Part shown: positions 16,499 to 29,400 of the stretch, piece by piece
How positions within the stretch are numbered: the stretch's first letter is position 1
How the letters are laid out: each line of letters begins with the position of its first letter
NCBI GenBank assembly: GCA_905221605.1
Contig: CAJNDS010002079.1
Span: 161,501 to 225,500 of the forward strand
Reading direction: 5' to 3'
DNA length: 64,000 bases
Origin: Symbiodinium natans
Taxonomy: Eukaryota > Sar > Dinophyceae > Suessiales > Symbiodiniaceae
Program-made: the position numbers and the translations under genes
The notes under the pieces: generated by a model
Database searches by the model: none
What the model was told of the DNA's origin: nothing
What the model saw: only the letters and a program-made list of their open reading frames with translations

Positions 16499-18279
16499 GT
16501 GTAAACTGACTCTTTCTTATACGTTCGAAACAATTTGAGGTCTTGTCTGAACAGTGCTTCCAGCCGATGGTGACATGTAGTGAGCGTAGTGGTGACCGTA
16601 GTGACTCAGCTGCTGTGTGCCGGTTTTTGGACGTGTTGTTACTGTCGTGGGGTTTCTTGGCTATACTTGGTGCGTGGTGTTTATAATGGGGTCTTTTGGC
16701 TATGTCATAAGGAAGCGGGAGTTGCTTCATTGTCCCTTCCTAGGATTTGCTTTAGTGTCCCGCCTAGTAGGTCTCATGAGGAGGCAGGATTTATTTTAGT
16801 GTCCCACCGCATAGTTTGTTTTTAATCTCCCACAATAGGCCTCATGAGGAAGTAGGATTTGGTTTAGCGTCCCACTGCAGGATATACTTGAGTGTCCCAG
16901 TGCAGGATTTGCTTAGTGTCCCGCCGCAACATTTGCTTTAGTGTCTCGTCTCGCAGTAGGTCTCATGAGGAAGCTTACTGTCCCATCACAGGCATTGCTT
17001 TAGTGTCCCACCCAATAGGTCTCATGAGGAGGCTCCCCCAAACCCTTTCCGTGCCAGGTAGGAGCTCCCCCAAACCCTTCCCCGTACCAGGTAGGAGTGA
17101 GAGCTGGGAGCTGGGAGCTGGAAGCTGGGAGCTGCGAGTTGGGAGTTGTGGGAGCTGGCAGTTGGGAGTCGTGGGGAGCTGGCTGGGAGCTGGGGGCTGG
17201 GAGCTGCGCTGGGAGCTGGAAGGAACTGGGATCTGGAGGCTGGGCTGGGAGGTACCACCCTGCCACTCCTGCTGCCCTGCCACAGCTGTTGCCACCCTGC
17301 CCAGCACGCCGTGCCACTCCGCCCTGCTGCCATGCCACTGCTGCCACTGCCGCCCTGCACTGCTGCTGCTCTGCACTCCCGCCTGGCAGACTCGGTAAGA
17401 GACTCGGTCTTTGTGGAATCTTTTACGGTGGAGACTACAGTCTTTTACGGTAAAGACTGCAGTCTTTTTGAAGTCTATTCGAAGTCTGCAACGCGGTCAC
17501 GCGGTCACAACGCGGTCACAACGCGGACACAACGCGGTCACAACACTACGCGGTCACAACAACGCGGACACAACGCGGTTACAACACTACGCGGTTACAA
17601 CGCGGTCACAACGCGGAAACGACGCGACACTACGCGGACACAACGTGGTGACAACACTGCGCGGTCACAACGCGGTTACAACGGTCACAATGCGCCCAAC
17701 GCGGACAGTCACAACACAACGCGGTTACAACGCACAACGCGGACACAACACGGTCACAACGGTCACAACGCGCCCAACGCGGACACAACGCGGACACAAC
17801 GCGGTTACAACACAAATCGGTCACAATGCAGTTACAACGCGATTACAACGCGGTCACAACACGGTTACAACACGGTCACACGTTTACAACGCGGTCACAA
17901 CACCGCGCTGCTGTTGCTGCTGCCCTGCCACTGCTGCCCTGCCACTGCCCTGCCACTGCTACCTTGCATTGTTGTGTCATTATTGAATCATTTTTCAGTT
18001 ATGTTTAAGTCATCTTGAATCATTGTTGAATCATCTTGAATCATTGTTAAGTCATTCTTGAATCATTAATGGACCGTTTTTTTAAAAACAAGAAGAAGCT
18101 GTTTTGCAGCGAAGGTTAAGCGTTTTTTCGCTTTAAAACAACCATAAACCTGCTCAGGTTGAAGGTGTTGTTTTCGAGCCAATTTGAACGTTTTTTTCCA
18201 GCAATGAACGCCTTCTTCTAACATCCCTTCTTACTCAGAGCCGTTTTTGGAGCGTTTTGGGCGAAAAAAGCTAATTACA
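16429..18279. repeat. Tandem duplication, copy 1
   Basis: A unit of about 1.85 kb beginning CACTTCCTCGATGATTCTGC inside the integrase gene and ending GGGCGAAAAAAGCTAATTA. It holds the integrase start, a region of repeated GTAGGTCTCATGAGGAAG and TTTAGTGTCCC blocks, a GGGAGCT 7-mer array (about 17095-17240), a CTGCC-rich segment, the 11-bp minisatellite and an AT-rich end. Copy 2 follows directly. Confidence 0.85.
17489..17903. repeat. 11-bp CpG-rich minisatellite, copy 1
   Basis: About 415 bp of an imperfect 11-bp unit ACGCGGTCACA with variants (ACGCGGTTACA, ACGCGGACACA) and occasional shortened units. The open frames through it are simple consequences of the repeat and are not genes. Just upstream is the perfect 16-bp palindrome AAAGACTGCAGTCTTT. 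Confidence 0.9.
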
Positions 18280-18730
18280 CTTCCTCGATGATTCTGCGAC
18301 GCGCCGCGGCCTCTCTTGCCAGGTTGTCTAAAGCTGCCATGTGTAAACTGACTCTTTCTTACACGTTCAAAACAATTTGAGGTCTTGTCTGAACAGTGCT
18401 TCCAGCCGATGGTGACATGTAGTGAGCGTAGTGACCGCGTAGTGACCGTAGTGACTCAGCTGCTGTGTGCCGGTTTTTGGACGTGTTGTTACTGTCGTGG
18501 GGTTTCTTGGCTATACTTGGTGCGTGGTGTTTATAATGGGGTCTTTTGGCTATGTCATAAGAAAGCGGAAGTTGCTTCATTGTTCCTTCCTAGGATTTGC
18601 TTTAGTGTCCGGCCTAGTAGGTCTCATAAGAAGGCAGGATTTATTTTAGTGTCCCACCGCATAGTTTGTTTTTAATCTTCCACAATAGGCCTTATAAGGA
18701 AGTAGGATTTGGTTTAGCGTCCCACTGCAG

Positions 18731-19311
18731 TGCAATAAACGTAATGAATGTATGAACGCAGTACAGGATTTAACAGATAACCGTCTATAACCAAGAATTA
18801 TTGACCATTGACTGCCAAGGAACAAATCATCCAAGAAGCATTCTATCTTTCTTGGGGGTTTCTATAAAGGGGCAATAATAATAGAATGTGGGGCCCCTTT
18901 AAAACCCCCTAATACTTCGTTCACATGGTTTCGTTCACACAATTATAATATTAAATCGTGCTTTCATTACATTTAATATTAAATTGTGCTCTCTTCACGT
19001 ATTCATTCTATTATTGCATCCCGGGCGAAATAATAAATAATAAATGCCCGGGGCAATATTAATATTATAATGCCGTGCGAACGTAATGAATGAATGCACG
19101 GCGTAAACACTATTAATGCGGCCTCATAATATTCCTTTTGGCCGCCAGTATTCTCTTCACGCTCATTATCTTCATTCGCTAGTATTATTCTCTTCGTTTC
19201 GTTCACTTTATTCATGCGGTTCATGCGCTACATTCATTTCATTCACTTCACTTATAACCGCATTAATAAAGTTCTCTTCACCTTTCCTATTATCAAGGGA
19301 CGGTAATACGT
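18731..19311. other. AT-rich insert with a series of GC-stem hairpins
   Basis: About 580 bp present only in tandem copy 2, replacing 12 bp of copy 1. It contains successive stem-loops: 18854-18909 (GGGGGTTT..AAAGGGGC paired with GCCCCTTT.AAACCCCC), then a CCCGGGC/GCCCGGG pair around an AT-rich loop near 19020-19052, a GCCGTGC/GCACGGC pair near 19071-19101, and a GCGGCC/GGCCGC pair near 19119-19146. It also has a direct repeat of AATATTAAATYGTG and many ATTCATT words. No supported ORF. Such GC-stem, AT-loop hairpins are common in organelle DNA and in some small non-autonomous elements; which applies cannot be told here. Confidence 0.6.
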
Positions 19312-19875
19312 GTCCCAGTGCAGGATTTGCTTAGTGTCCCGCCGCAACATTTGCTTTAGTGTCTTGTCTTGCAGTAGGTCTCATGAGGAAGCTTACTGTT
19401 CCATCACAGGCATTGCTCCCAATAGGTCTCATAAGAAGGCTTCCCCAAACCCTTTCCGTGCCAGGTAGAAGCTCCCCCAAACCCTTCCCCGTACCAGGTA
19501 GAAGTAAGAGCTGGGAGCTGGAAGCTGCAAGTTGGGAGTTGTGGGAGCTGGCAGTTGGGAGCTGCGAGTTGGGAGTCGTGGGGAGCTGGCTGGGAGCTGG
19601 GGGCTGGGAGCTGCGCTGGGAGCTGGAAGGAACTGGGATCTGGAGGCTGGGCTGGGAGGTACCACCCTGCCACTTCTGCTGCCCTGCCACAGCTGTTGCC
19701 ACTCTGCCCAACACGCCATGCCACTCCGCCCTGCTGCCGCCCTGCACTGCTGCTGCTCTGCACTCCCGCCTGGCAGACTCGGTAAGAGACTTGGTCTTTG
19801 TGGAATCTTTTACGGTGGAGACTACAGTCTTTTACGGGAAAGACTGCAGTCTTTTTGAAGTCTATTCGAAGTCTG

Positions 19876-20323
19876 CAACGCGGTCACAATACGGTCACAA
19901 CGCGGTTACAACGCGGTCACTACGGTCACAACGCGGTTACTACGCGGCACAACGCGGTCACAACGCGGTTACAACGACACAACGCGGTCACAACACTACG
20001 CGGTCACAAACGCGGTCACAACGCGGACACAACGCGGTTACAACACTACGCGGTTACAACGCGGTCACAACGCGGAAACGACGCGGACACTACGCGGACA
20101 CAATGTGGTCTGCGCGGTCACAACGCGGTCACAACACAACGCGGTCACAACGCACAACGCGGACACAACACGGTCACAACGGTCACAACGCGCCCAACGC
20201 GGACACAACGCGGACACAACGCGATCACAACACGAATCGGTCACAATGCAGTTACAACGCGATTACAACGCGGTCACAACACGGTTACAACACGGTCACA
20301 CGTTTACAACGCGGTCACAACAC
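19876..20323. repeat. 11-bp CpG-rich minisatellite, copy 2
   Basis: The counterpart of 17489-17903 in the second tandem copy, with the same ACGCGGTCACA unit, a different order of variants and slightly greater length. The same AAAGACTGCAGTCTTT palindrome lies just before it. Confidence 0.9.
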
Positions 20324-20698
20324 CGCGCTGCTGTTGCTGCTGCCCTGCCACTGCTGCCCTGCCACTGCCCTGCCACTGCTACCTTGCATTGTTGTGTCAT
20401 TATTGAATCATTTTAAAGTCATGTTTAAGTCGTCTTGAATCATTGTTGAATCATCTTGAATCATTGTTGAGTCATTCTTGAATCATTAATGGACCGTTTT
20501 TTTTAAAAACAAGAAGAAGCTGTTTTGCAGCGAAGGTTGAGCGTTTTTTCGCTTTAAAACAACCATAAACCTGCTCAGGTTGAAGGTGTTGTTTTCGAGC
20601 CAATTTGAACGTTTTTTTCCAGCAATGAACGCCTTCTTCTTACATCCCTTCTTACTCAGAGCCGTTTTTGGAGCGTTTTGGGCGAAACAAGTTAATTG

Positions 20699-22662
<1,964 letters not shown>

Positions 22663-22823
22663 AATCCTTTCTGGAATTGTATCAAAACCGTATTAAAATA
22701 GTGTTGGATGCCTGCCTGCTGTTCTAATTTTGGGGGAAGACTGACACAGACTTAGACTGGAACCGACTGAGAGGCTTGTTTTACTCGCAACGGAGCTGTG
22801 AAAGCCAGATCTGGCTTCCCGTT

Positions 22824-23200
22824 CTTTGATCGCCTTTGCATCGCCTTTGGCTCTGTTGGATGCGTGTCACCTGCTTCCGCAAGCTTGGAAAAGTTCGTCG
22901 GTCTTGCAACGATGGTGCCGATCGACCGAACTCTTCGAGGTCCCACTCTACCTGTAGAAGTTCGAGAACTGTGCGTCATCCTGTGAGGGTGCGACACGGT
23001 GAGTTTTGCAGTTTGCAGTTTTGTGTGCATAGCTTGGAGTCTGCTCAGCTTTTGAAGTTTTCCCAGTAGCCTGAGTACGATTACTGGTGCAAGAACGTTT
23101 TGCCTCGTAGGGAACCACTCTCGTCGAGTTTCGTGACTCGAGGGTAGTTTTGGAGGTCTTTTAAGCCGAGCTGGCAAGTTGGAGAGCTGTGATACGTTTT
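22824..23200. other. Region before Copia-1 leader
   Basis: No supported gene. It follows the second copy of the 115-bp repeat and precedes the spliced-leader-like sequence. I could not find a matching copy near 30.1 kb, so a 5' LTR is not supported. Confidence 0.4.
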
Positions 23201-23215
23201 CCACTTTGGCTCAAG
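23201..23215 (+). other. Spliced-leader relic in Copia-1 leader
   Basis: The sequence CCACTTTGGCTCAAG matches the last 15 nt of the dinoflagellate spliced leader (CCATTTTGGCTCAAG) at 14 of 15 positions, and upstream bases match partly. It lies 223 bp before the Gag ATG on the same strand, where a trans-spliced leader would sit in an mRNA-derived copy. Confidence 0.6.
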
Positions 23216-23438
23216 TGACGAGCACTGGTGTGAGTGCTGCAAGCCAAAACAGAAGTGTTGTCCGAGTGTCTGAGCTTGCTTGCTTGGTTTGGACTTGTGT
23301 GAGTTGGCTTGGTTGTATCCTTGGTGCCTTGCTTGGCATCTTGGGTTTTTAACGTGGTAGCGGAGCGTGGAAGCTCTGTTGCAAAGAAAGAAAGTGAGCC
23401 CAATACGCTGACTTGGTGTGTGCTTGAGTTGTCTTGGT

Positions 23439-25545
23439 ATGGAGGGCCGTGGAAGGCCATCGTACTACCACATAGGTGAGGGTGAGCCCGGAATGCTTCG
23501 TGAGAGAGGCAGGAGAGGGGCTGAGCCTCCCTATGAGAGACCTTCAGGGTCCAGACACTCGTCAGTTCCACCAAGGAACCCTGTTGTCGGTAGTGGAGTT
23601 GCTTTCAGCCCGATGTCGAACTTGTCGGGTGCAGTGCATCCCACAGGAAGCCCGGTGGTTGGTTCTCCGACTGCTATGGGCACCCCCATACCGGCAATGG
23701 CTTCACCCATGTCGCCACCAGGTTTGGTGCCACCACCGCCTGCAGCAGTGGACCCCGTTGCCGTGCAGGCAGCCCTGGGATCCCAGGTTCAGCAGCAGCA
23801 GCAGCAGATATCTCAAATGATGTCGCTGGTGCAGCAGCTGGTCCAGGACCGGACAAGTGCTGAGAAGAAAGGCAAAGGTGCTGGTAGCTTGAGTAGCATC
23901 AGTGACAGCGTGGACCATGCCATGGAGGTTGATGATGGGAACGGCGCTCCTATCAGGAATCCTAAGGCAGACTCATATGTGCCAAAGTTGCCCATGTTGG
24001 ATGGTGGACGCATGAACAAGGGTCGGCGTGCCGAGATCGAAGCATGGGTTGAGTACCTTGAAGTGTTTTTGCCATGGATTGCCCTGTTTGATGATAGGAT
24101 ACCGTCGGAAGTGCAGGCTTGTTTTGTGAAAGACAAGCCAATCCTGAACAAAGACTTGGCGAAAGGAGAGAGCATTAGGAGTACCAGAGTGTTCCTTTAC
24201 CTTCGGCAGTCCTTTGCGAACTTTTCCCGTGGGCTTGACATTTTGAAGCAAGTTGAGCGTGAACAGCTTGGTGTTCCGGCAGGCTATGAGGCGTTGAGGC
24301 GCTTGCATCAGGATCTGTCGGTTTGCTCGAGGATAGAAGCCTCGACCTTGCGAGAAGAGATGTTGAGATACCAACCCCCTGCCTCTACGAAGGATCGTCC
24401 TTTGGAAGTGTTTCGCAGCGTGCAGGTTGAGCTTGCAAAGTATGGTCGACTTGTTGCTGCGTTCCCAGACCTTGCGTTGAGTGAAGCGGATCAGAGCATG
24501 ATTGTGTTGAAAGGTCTTGATGCGGATGTGAAGAGGTACATCTTGTTGCATGCGAAGATTGACTCCATGAGTGAGCTTGAGACTGCGATCAAGTTCTACG
24601 ACGCAAACATCAAGATCCTTACCTTCGCCGATTCCGGGCGAGGTCGAGACCGCAGGAACAACAACGACATAGCGAATCCGCTGAACTTCAAGGGCGATGG
24701 AAAGGGGAAGGACAAGGGGAAGGACAAGGGGAAAGATAAAGGAAAGGACAAAGGGAAGGACAAGGGAAAGGACAAAGGTCGCTCAGGAAAGGACAAGCAT
24801 GACAAGAAAGGGGAGAAAGGTGGAAAGGGAAACGCTACTCAAGACCCTGGAAAAGGGGGCGGTGGTAGCTCTGGTAGTGATCCAAAGCACGACAAGCGTG
24901 CCAACGTGAAGTGCTACAACTGCAATGAATTGGGGCACTATTCAAACCGATGCCCTAAGAAAGCGGCCAAGGGTGTGGCGGCAGCAGCGACGCTTCTAGA
25001 ACCGCAGTTGGCGGCTTTGACTTTGGAGGGCCCGCGTGTGTTTGCAGCGGCAATTGGTTGCGAGTTCTTTGATATCGCTCAGGGAGATTCCGACAATGAG
25101 TCGAGCTTGAGCGATGGTGACTGGGAAGCCTTTGGAAGGTCGTGGTTGTTGGAGAGTTCGGAGCCCCCAGTTGAGCTTGGAACCTCGCAGCTTGGAAGCC
25201 TAGAGACCCCCGTTGAGCTCGAGAAGGCCCCAGTTGAGCTTGGAACATCGCAGCTTGGAAGCCTAGAGACCCCCGTTGAGCTTGAGAAGGCCCCAGTTGA
25301 GCTTGGAACGTCGCAGCTTGGAAGCCTAGAGACCCCCGTTGAGCTTGAGAAGGCCCCAGTTGAGCTTGGAACGTCGCAGCTTGGAAGCCTAGAGACCCCC
25401 GTTGAGCTTGAGAAGGCCCCAGTTGAGCTCGGAACGTCGCAGCTTGGAAGCCTAGAGACCCCCGTTGAGCTTGAGAAGGCCCCGTTGACACTTGGTGAGC
25501 ATGGATTGAGTGAATTTTATTTTCATGACATGAGCATGGCAGCCC
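23439..25545 (+). CDS. Copia-1 Gag with CCHC knuckle
   Basis: The first ATG in frame is at 23439 (MEGRGRPSYYHIGEG), 223 bp after the spliced-leader relic; the frame stays open to 25808, but the last 260 bp look inverted. A Pro/Met/Gly-rich N-terminus and a Gln run are followed by a helical capsid-like body (residues about 180-390), a basic (K/G/D)n linker at 24690-24830, and a zinc knuckle CYNCNELGHYSNRC at about residue 490. After that comes an acidic segment and five 21-residue repeats. It would package element RNA into particles. The knuckle and order are typical of Ty1/Copia Gag in dinoflagellates. Confidence 0.75.
25167..25481 (+). repeat. Five tandem 63-bp coding repeats in Copia-1 Gag
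   Basis: Five nearly identical 63-bp units each encode PVELGTSQLGSLETPVELEK plus Ala. The in-frame unit keeps the reading frame open. The near identity between units shows recent expansion or homogenisation. Each unit also holds the shorter internal repeat PVEL. Confidence 0.9.
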
Positions 25546-26440
25546 CGCATGTGACACATGGTAGCAGCTCTGAAGCCATGAGAGGCTTCTGGGGCATCTT
25601 CTTCACTTTCGGCTTCTTTGGCATGGGCTTCTGCTGGGGGATCTTGGCGGGTCCTGCGGTCTCGATCTCGCCCGGCTTCAACACCACCTGGGACTCGGTC
25701 TCCGCGGGCACCAGGAGGATCGCGCCCTCTGTCTCCGTGGACGTAGCTGTGGCCAACCGGGTGCTCTCCTCGAAGTCCTCTTCTCCCACCGAGATTGAGG
25801 CCGCTTGAGTCGCCACGACTCTCCGGACCAGCTTCCCTTTGTCTTTCCCTTCCATGCGCCATTCCACTTCGCTCTCGCTGGAGGAGGCCATCTTCTCGGG
25901 CTGCGGAAGGTCTCGCACTCGAGGGGTCTGCAATCTGCTGCGCTGCACTCTGCTCTTGAGACACCAAACAGGCCCGTGCCACCGCATGACTCTTCAACCA
26001 GCAACAGTTGTTGGACCATACAGCCTTAAATTTAAAACCACCAGCTTGCACGTGGAGATGGGGGGCAAAAGAAACTGTCCAATTCCTATTCAGGAGTCGT
26101 CCTAGGCTCAGGAGATTAAATCGCACAGGTGCAACCAGGGCTTCAAACTCAACGACGATAGGACTGGATCTCTCAACGGCAAAGCAAACGCGAACCACAG
26201 CACTCTTCTGAACCCCTATGGAAGCACCCGTGGCAGTCACACAGTCTCTACCAACGTGCTCACTCAGGCTCAGCACTTGCACATGCTGCAGTGTCTCCTC
26301 GCTGATCAGGTGTCTCGTGAAGAGAATGCCAAAGGCAGCGAGCTCTTCGTCGACAAAGAGGACCCCCGTGAAGCTGGTGCCTCGTTCCGATCGCCAGCAG
26401 CCGTGGTTGACGTTGTGGAGGGCAAGTTCAAGGGCAGTGA
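25545..26440 (-). pseudogene. Retropepsin-like segment in inverted orientation inside Copia-1
   Basis: On the minus strand, about 26330-26000 encodes a stretch resembling the C-terminal half of a Copia protease: VVEFEALVAPVRFNLLSLGR followed by LLNRNWTVSFAPHLHVQAGG. Further along the minus strand, an acidic region from MASSSESEVEWRMEGK to SELLPCVTCGAAM follows in another frame. The protease belongs between Gag and integrase on the plus strand, so the simplest reading is an internal inversion of about 0.9 kb with ends near 25545 and 26440. I do not see a clear D-S/T-G catalytic triad. Alternatively a fragment of another Copia copy was inserted in reverse. Confidence 0.45.
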
Positions 26441-26459
26441 AGAAGCAGAAGCTCAAGGA

Positions 26460-29400
26460 AAGCTGCATGACGTCAGCTGCAAAGTCCGATTTGAATCGCT
26501 TTCGCAAGGAGAAGAAGGGCCCAGAGAGGAGGACGCTGGAGGAGCACCTCAAGGAGCATATTTTGCAGTGCCTGAACCGCAAGGCCCCCTACACTGTGAC
26601 GACCATCTCCGAGATCATCAAGGAGAAAGCAAAGCCCCCGAGCCCACCGAGGAAGGAAGCCGACTCCCCGGGGTACCCGGAAAGGTTGCCTACCCCTCCG
26701 CGGGTTCCGCCACGTCGACGCTTGCCCACGCCTCCGAGGAATCCGACATCGCCAAGGGCCAGCGCATCACGGGCACCAGCTACGCCGCCAAAGACATCGC
26801 CATTGCCACCACCACCGACCAATCCCGGAACGCCTACTTCGAGTGGATGGAGTGTGGTGACGGACCGAAAGCGCTGAGTGCAGTCAGCCAGAAAGGATCT
26901 TCCCAGGCAGTGGCGAGCAGCAAAAATCTTGATGTGCTTGATGGTTGTGCTTGCGCTTGTGATGTTGGCATGAGTGGCATGGTTGGCATGAGTGGCATGG
27001 TTGAGCATGTGTGTGTTGGTGAGCTTGATCAGGAGAAAGCACCGGCCCCAGACGGCGACCAGGCGTGGTTGCTACGTGGTGATCAGGAGTTGCTTCACCA
27101 GGAGTTATGGGGAAAGGTTCACCGTGAGCATGTGTTGCGAAGTCATGTTCCTTTTAATTCCAGCTGTGAGCATTGCGTGCGTGGTAGAGGCCTTGAACCA
27201 GCTAGGAAAATCGAGAGGGATTCCGGAGAGGGAGCCCAAAAGGAGGTTCAGATCGACAAGTTCTTCTACAAGGGGATTTGGTTCCTGGTGTTGGTGCTTG
27301 TTGGTTGCTTTGCCATCGGAACAGTGATGTACCGTGAAGTTTCAGGACCGCGTGGAGCAGCAGCGCGTGAGGTGATGCTTGGAGAGATGTCGGCGTGGGG
27401 ACGTAGTGTTGGCTTGGTTGGAGTTGAAGCGCGTGACTTGTCGGTTTGCGTGAAGTCGGACCTTGAGGGGGTGGTGAAGAACCTTGCTCAGGGTTTCGCT
27501 GATACCATGACCGTTGGTGCGGTTGAGGTGTCTGATGTTCCGGTTGGTCGGCACGCCCCGGTCGCAGAGAGGGCCATCCGAACATTGAAGGAAACCGCGA
27601 ACACGTTGTGCGCCGGACTGGAGCAAGTTGGCCTAGAGCCATGTGGCAGAGGAGGTAGCTTTCTTCTCTCTCACTGTGCTCAGGCACACAACCGCTACCA
27701 AATTCAGCCTGGATCGGCAATGACTCCTGAACAACGTAGTTTAAGAACTATGAGGCAGCCTCGGGCGATATACGTCTGGGGAGCGTCAATCTTAGCCACA
27801 CCTCCGCCGAGTCTAAGACAATCCATCACGGGCAGATATGGACAGGCTGCGTACTTAGGCCCTGAAGTCGCGGGTGGCAGTCATCTGGTGCAGTTCCGAC
27901 TGAAGGATGGTTCGTTGAAGATTGCTCGGTCAGCCCGAATCAGGATGTTGGTGCCCATGACCTTTGAGTTGTCAGCCTTGCGTGGTATTTGTCGTATGTT
28001 GCCCGAGCGTGCTGGTGACGTTGTGCGTGGCTTGCCAGCGGTTGACCAAGGGAACATGCGTGATCTTCCAATCCCAAACACCGAGACTCGCGGACCGCCA
28101 GCATCGTGGGTCGAGGAAAATGGCAGGACCCCGAGGTGTCGAGCGTGTCGATTGAGGGGTGTTCCGGCGGACAAGGCGTGGCACACTCAGAAGTGTCGTG
28201 ACAGATACGCTGCGTACGTGAAGAGCTCTTTTGATCCGAATCAGTTTGTGCTTGATGATGCCCAGCATGAGTTGGAGATCGAAGGAGTTGAGCTTGATCT
28301 TGGTTCGCGTGCTTTTGGTGAGCTTGACGTCGGGTTGGAGTTGCCTGATGATGTGCAGGATTATGAACCGACTGAAGATGAGGGAGAGCGAGGCCTCGGT
28401 GAGTCCTTCTTGCCTGAAGGGGTGCTTGAGGGTGAACTTCGTCCCGGAGACTCTGTTGGAGTTGAACCTGCAGCTTCAGAAGAGGCTGACTTCATGGAAG
28501 TTGAGCCAGAAAGCCTGGATCGGGTGCCAGAACCAGAGTCCGATGCCATGGTCAACAACGTCTTGTTCCGTGAGTCGTTGGGTTTCGCCGCTGTTGCAAA
28601 TCCCAGTACCGGAGGACAGACAGTGAAGCTTGGTGGTGAGACTCTTGTGGTTGAAATGCCCTCGTCTTCCAAGGATGATGTCACCGGACATGCATTGGAC
28701 CTTGGTCTGACCTACGAAGGCATGTTGCGTGAGTTGAGTGCGCTTGAATCCCTTGCAGTCGGTGATGTGATTTGGCATGTGGATCCGAAGCAGAAAGTGA
28801 TATCCACAAGATGGGTGTCAAATGCGAAGCTGGAGCGGATTGACGGCCAAGAAAGACCACTGGTCCGTTGTCGGGTTGTTGCGCGTGATTTCGCACAGGG
28901 AGCAACGGCTGCTCAGCTTGGCATTTCTGCGGCGACCAGCTCAGCCGAGGCATTGAGGACCTTCCTCTTTTATGCCGGCTCGAAGAGGCAGAACGTCGTA
29001 GGCCTCGACGTCAGTACGGCGTTCTTGTTCGCAGAGTTAGGCGAAGAAGACGGCACGGTAGTGGTGCGGCTCCCTGCTGGAGTTACCGGTCCCAATGGAA
29101 GGCCTGGGTTCATGCGACTTCGCAAAGCTCTTTACGGTTTGAGAGCCGCGGCCCAGACCTGGGCTCGTCATCTCGCAAAGCTCCTCAAGCGCCTCTGCGA
29201 CCTCACTCCATGTGAAACAGAGCCATGCCTCTTCTCAGGTGTGGTTCTCGATGGACAGAGGGTGGCAGTGTTGTGCTACGTAGACGATCTCCTCATCAGC
29301 GGCGACAGCGACGAGGCCATATACTACGTGGTGGAGAAGCTTAAAAGCGCGGTGAAGATCAAGGTGACCGCTGATTTGGATCGTGATCAGCAAATCACGT

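Larger units (their letters stand above)
18280..20698. repeat. Tandem duplication, copy 2 with insert
   Basis: The second copy of the 16429-18279 unit, in direct orientation with no spacer. It is about 1.84 kb of homologous sequence plus a 0.58-kb insert at 18731-19311. The copies differ by several short indels and by substitutions that are mostly C-to-T after T (or G-to-A before A). Confidence 0.85.

Noticed and set aside
16975-17453. Frames rich in Trp, Glu, Leu, Gly, or Pro, Ser and Gln
   Set aside because: Products of the GGGAGCT 7-mer array and CTGCC-rich repeat, duplicated at 19.4-19.8 kb.
17411-18018. Open frames rich in Thr, Arg, Gly and His
   Set aside because: They follow the 11-bp minisatellite, whose period is not a multiple of three and leaves all frames open.
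23418-23438. GTG at 23418 as the Copia-1 Gag start
   Set aside because: A nuclear eukaryotic gene would use the ATG at 23439 in the same frame.
25166-25490. Possible CRISPR-like array in the 63-bp repeats
   Set aside because: The units are contiguous, in frame and coding, with no spacers.
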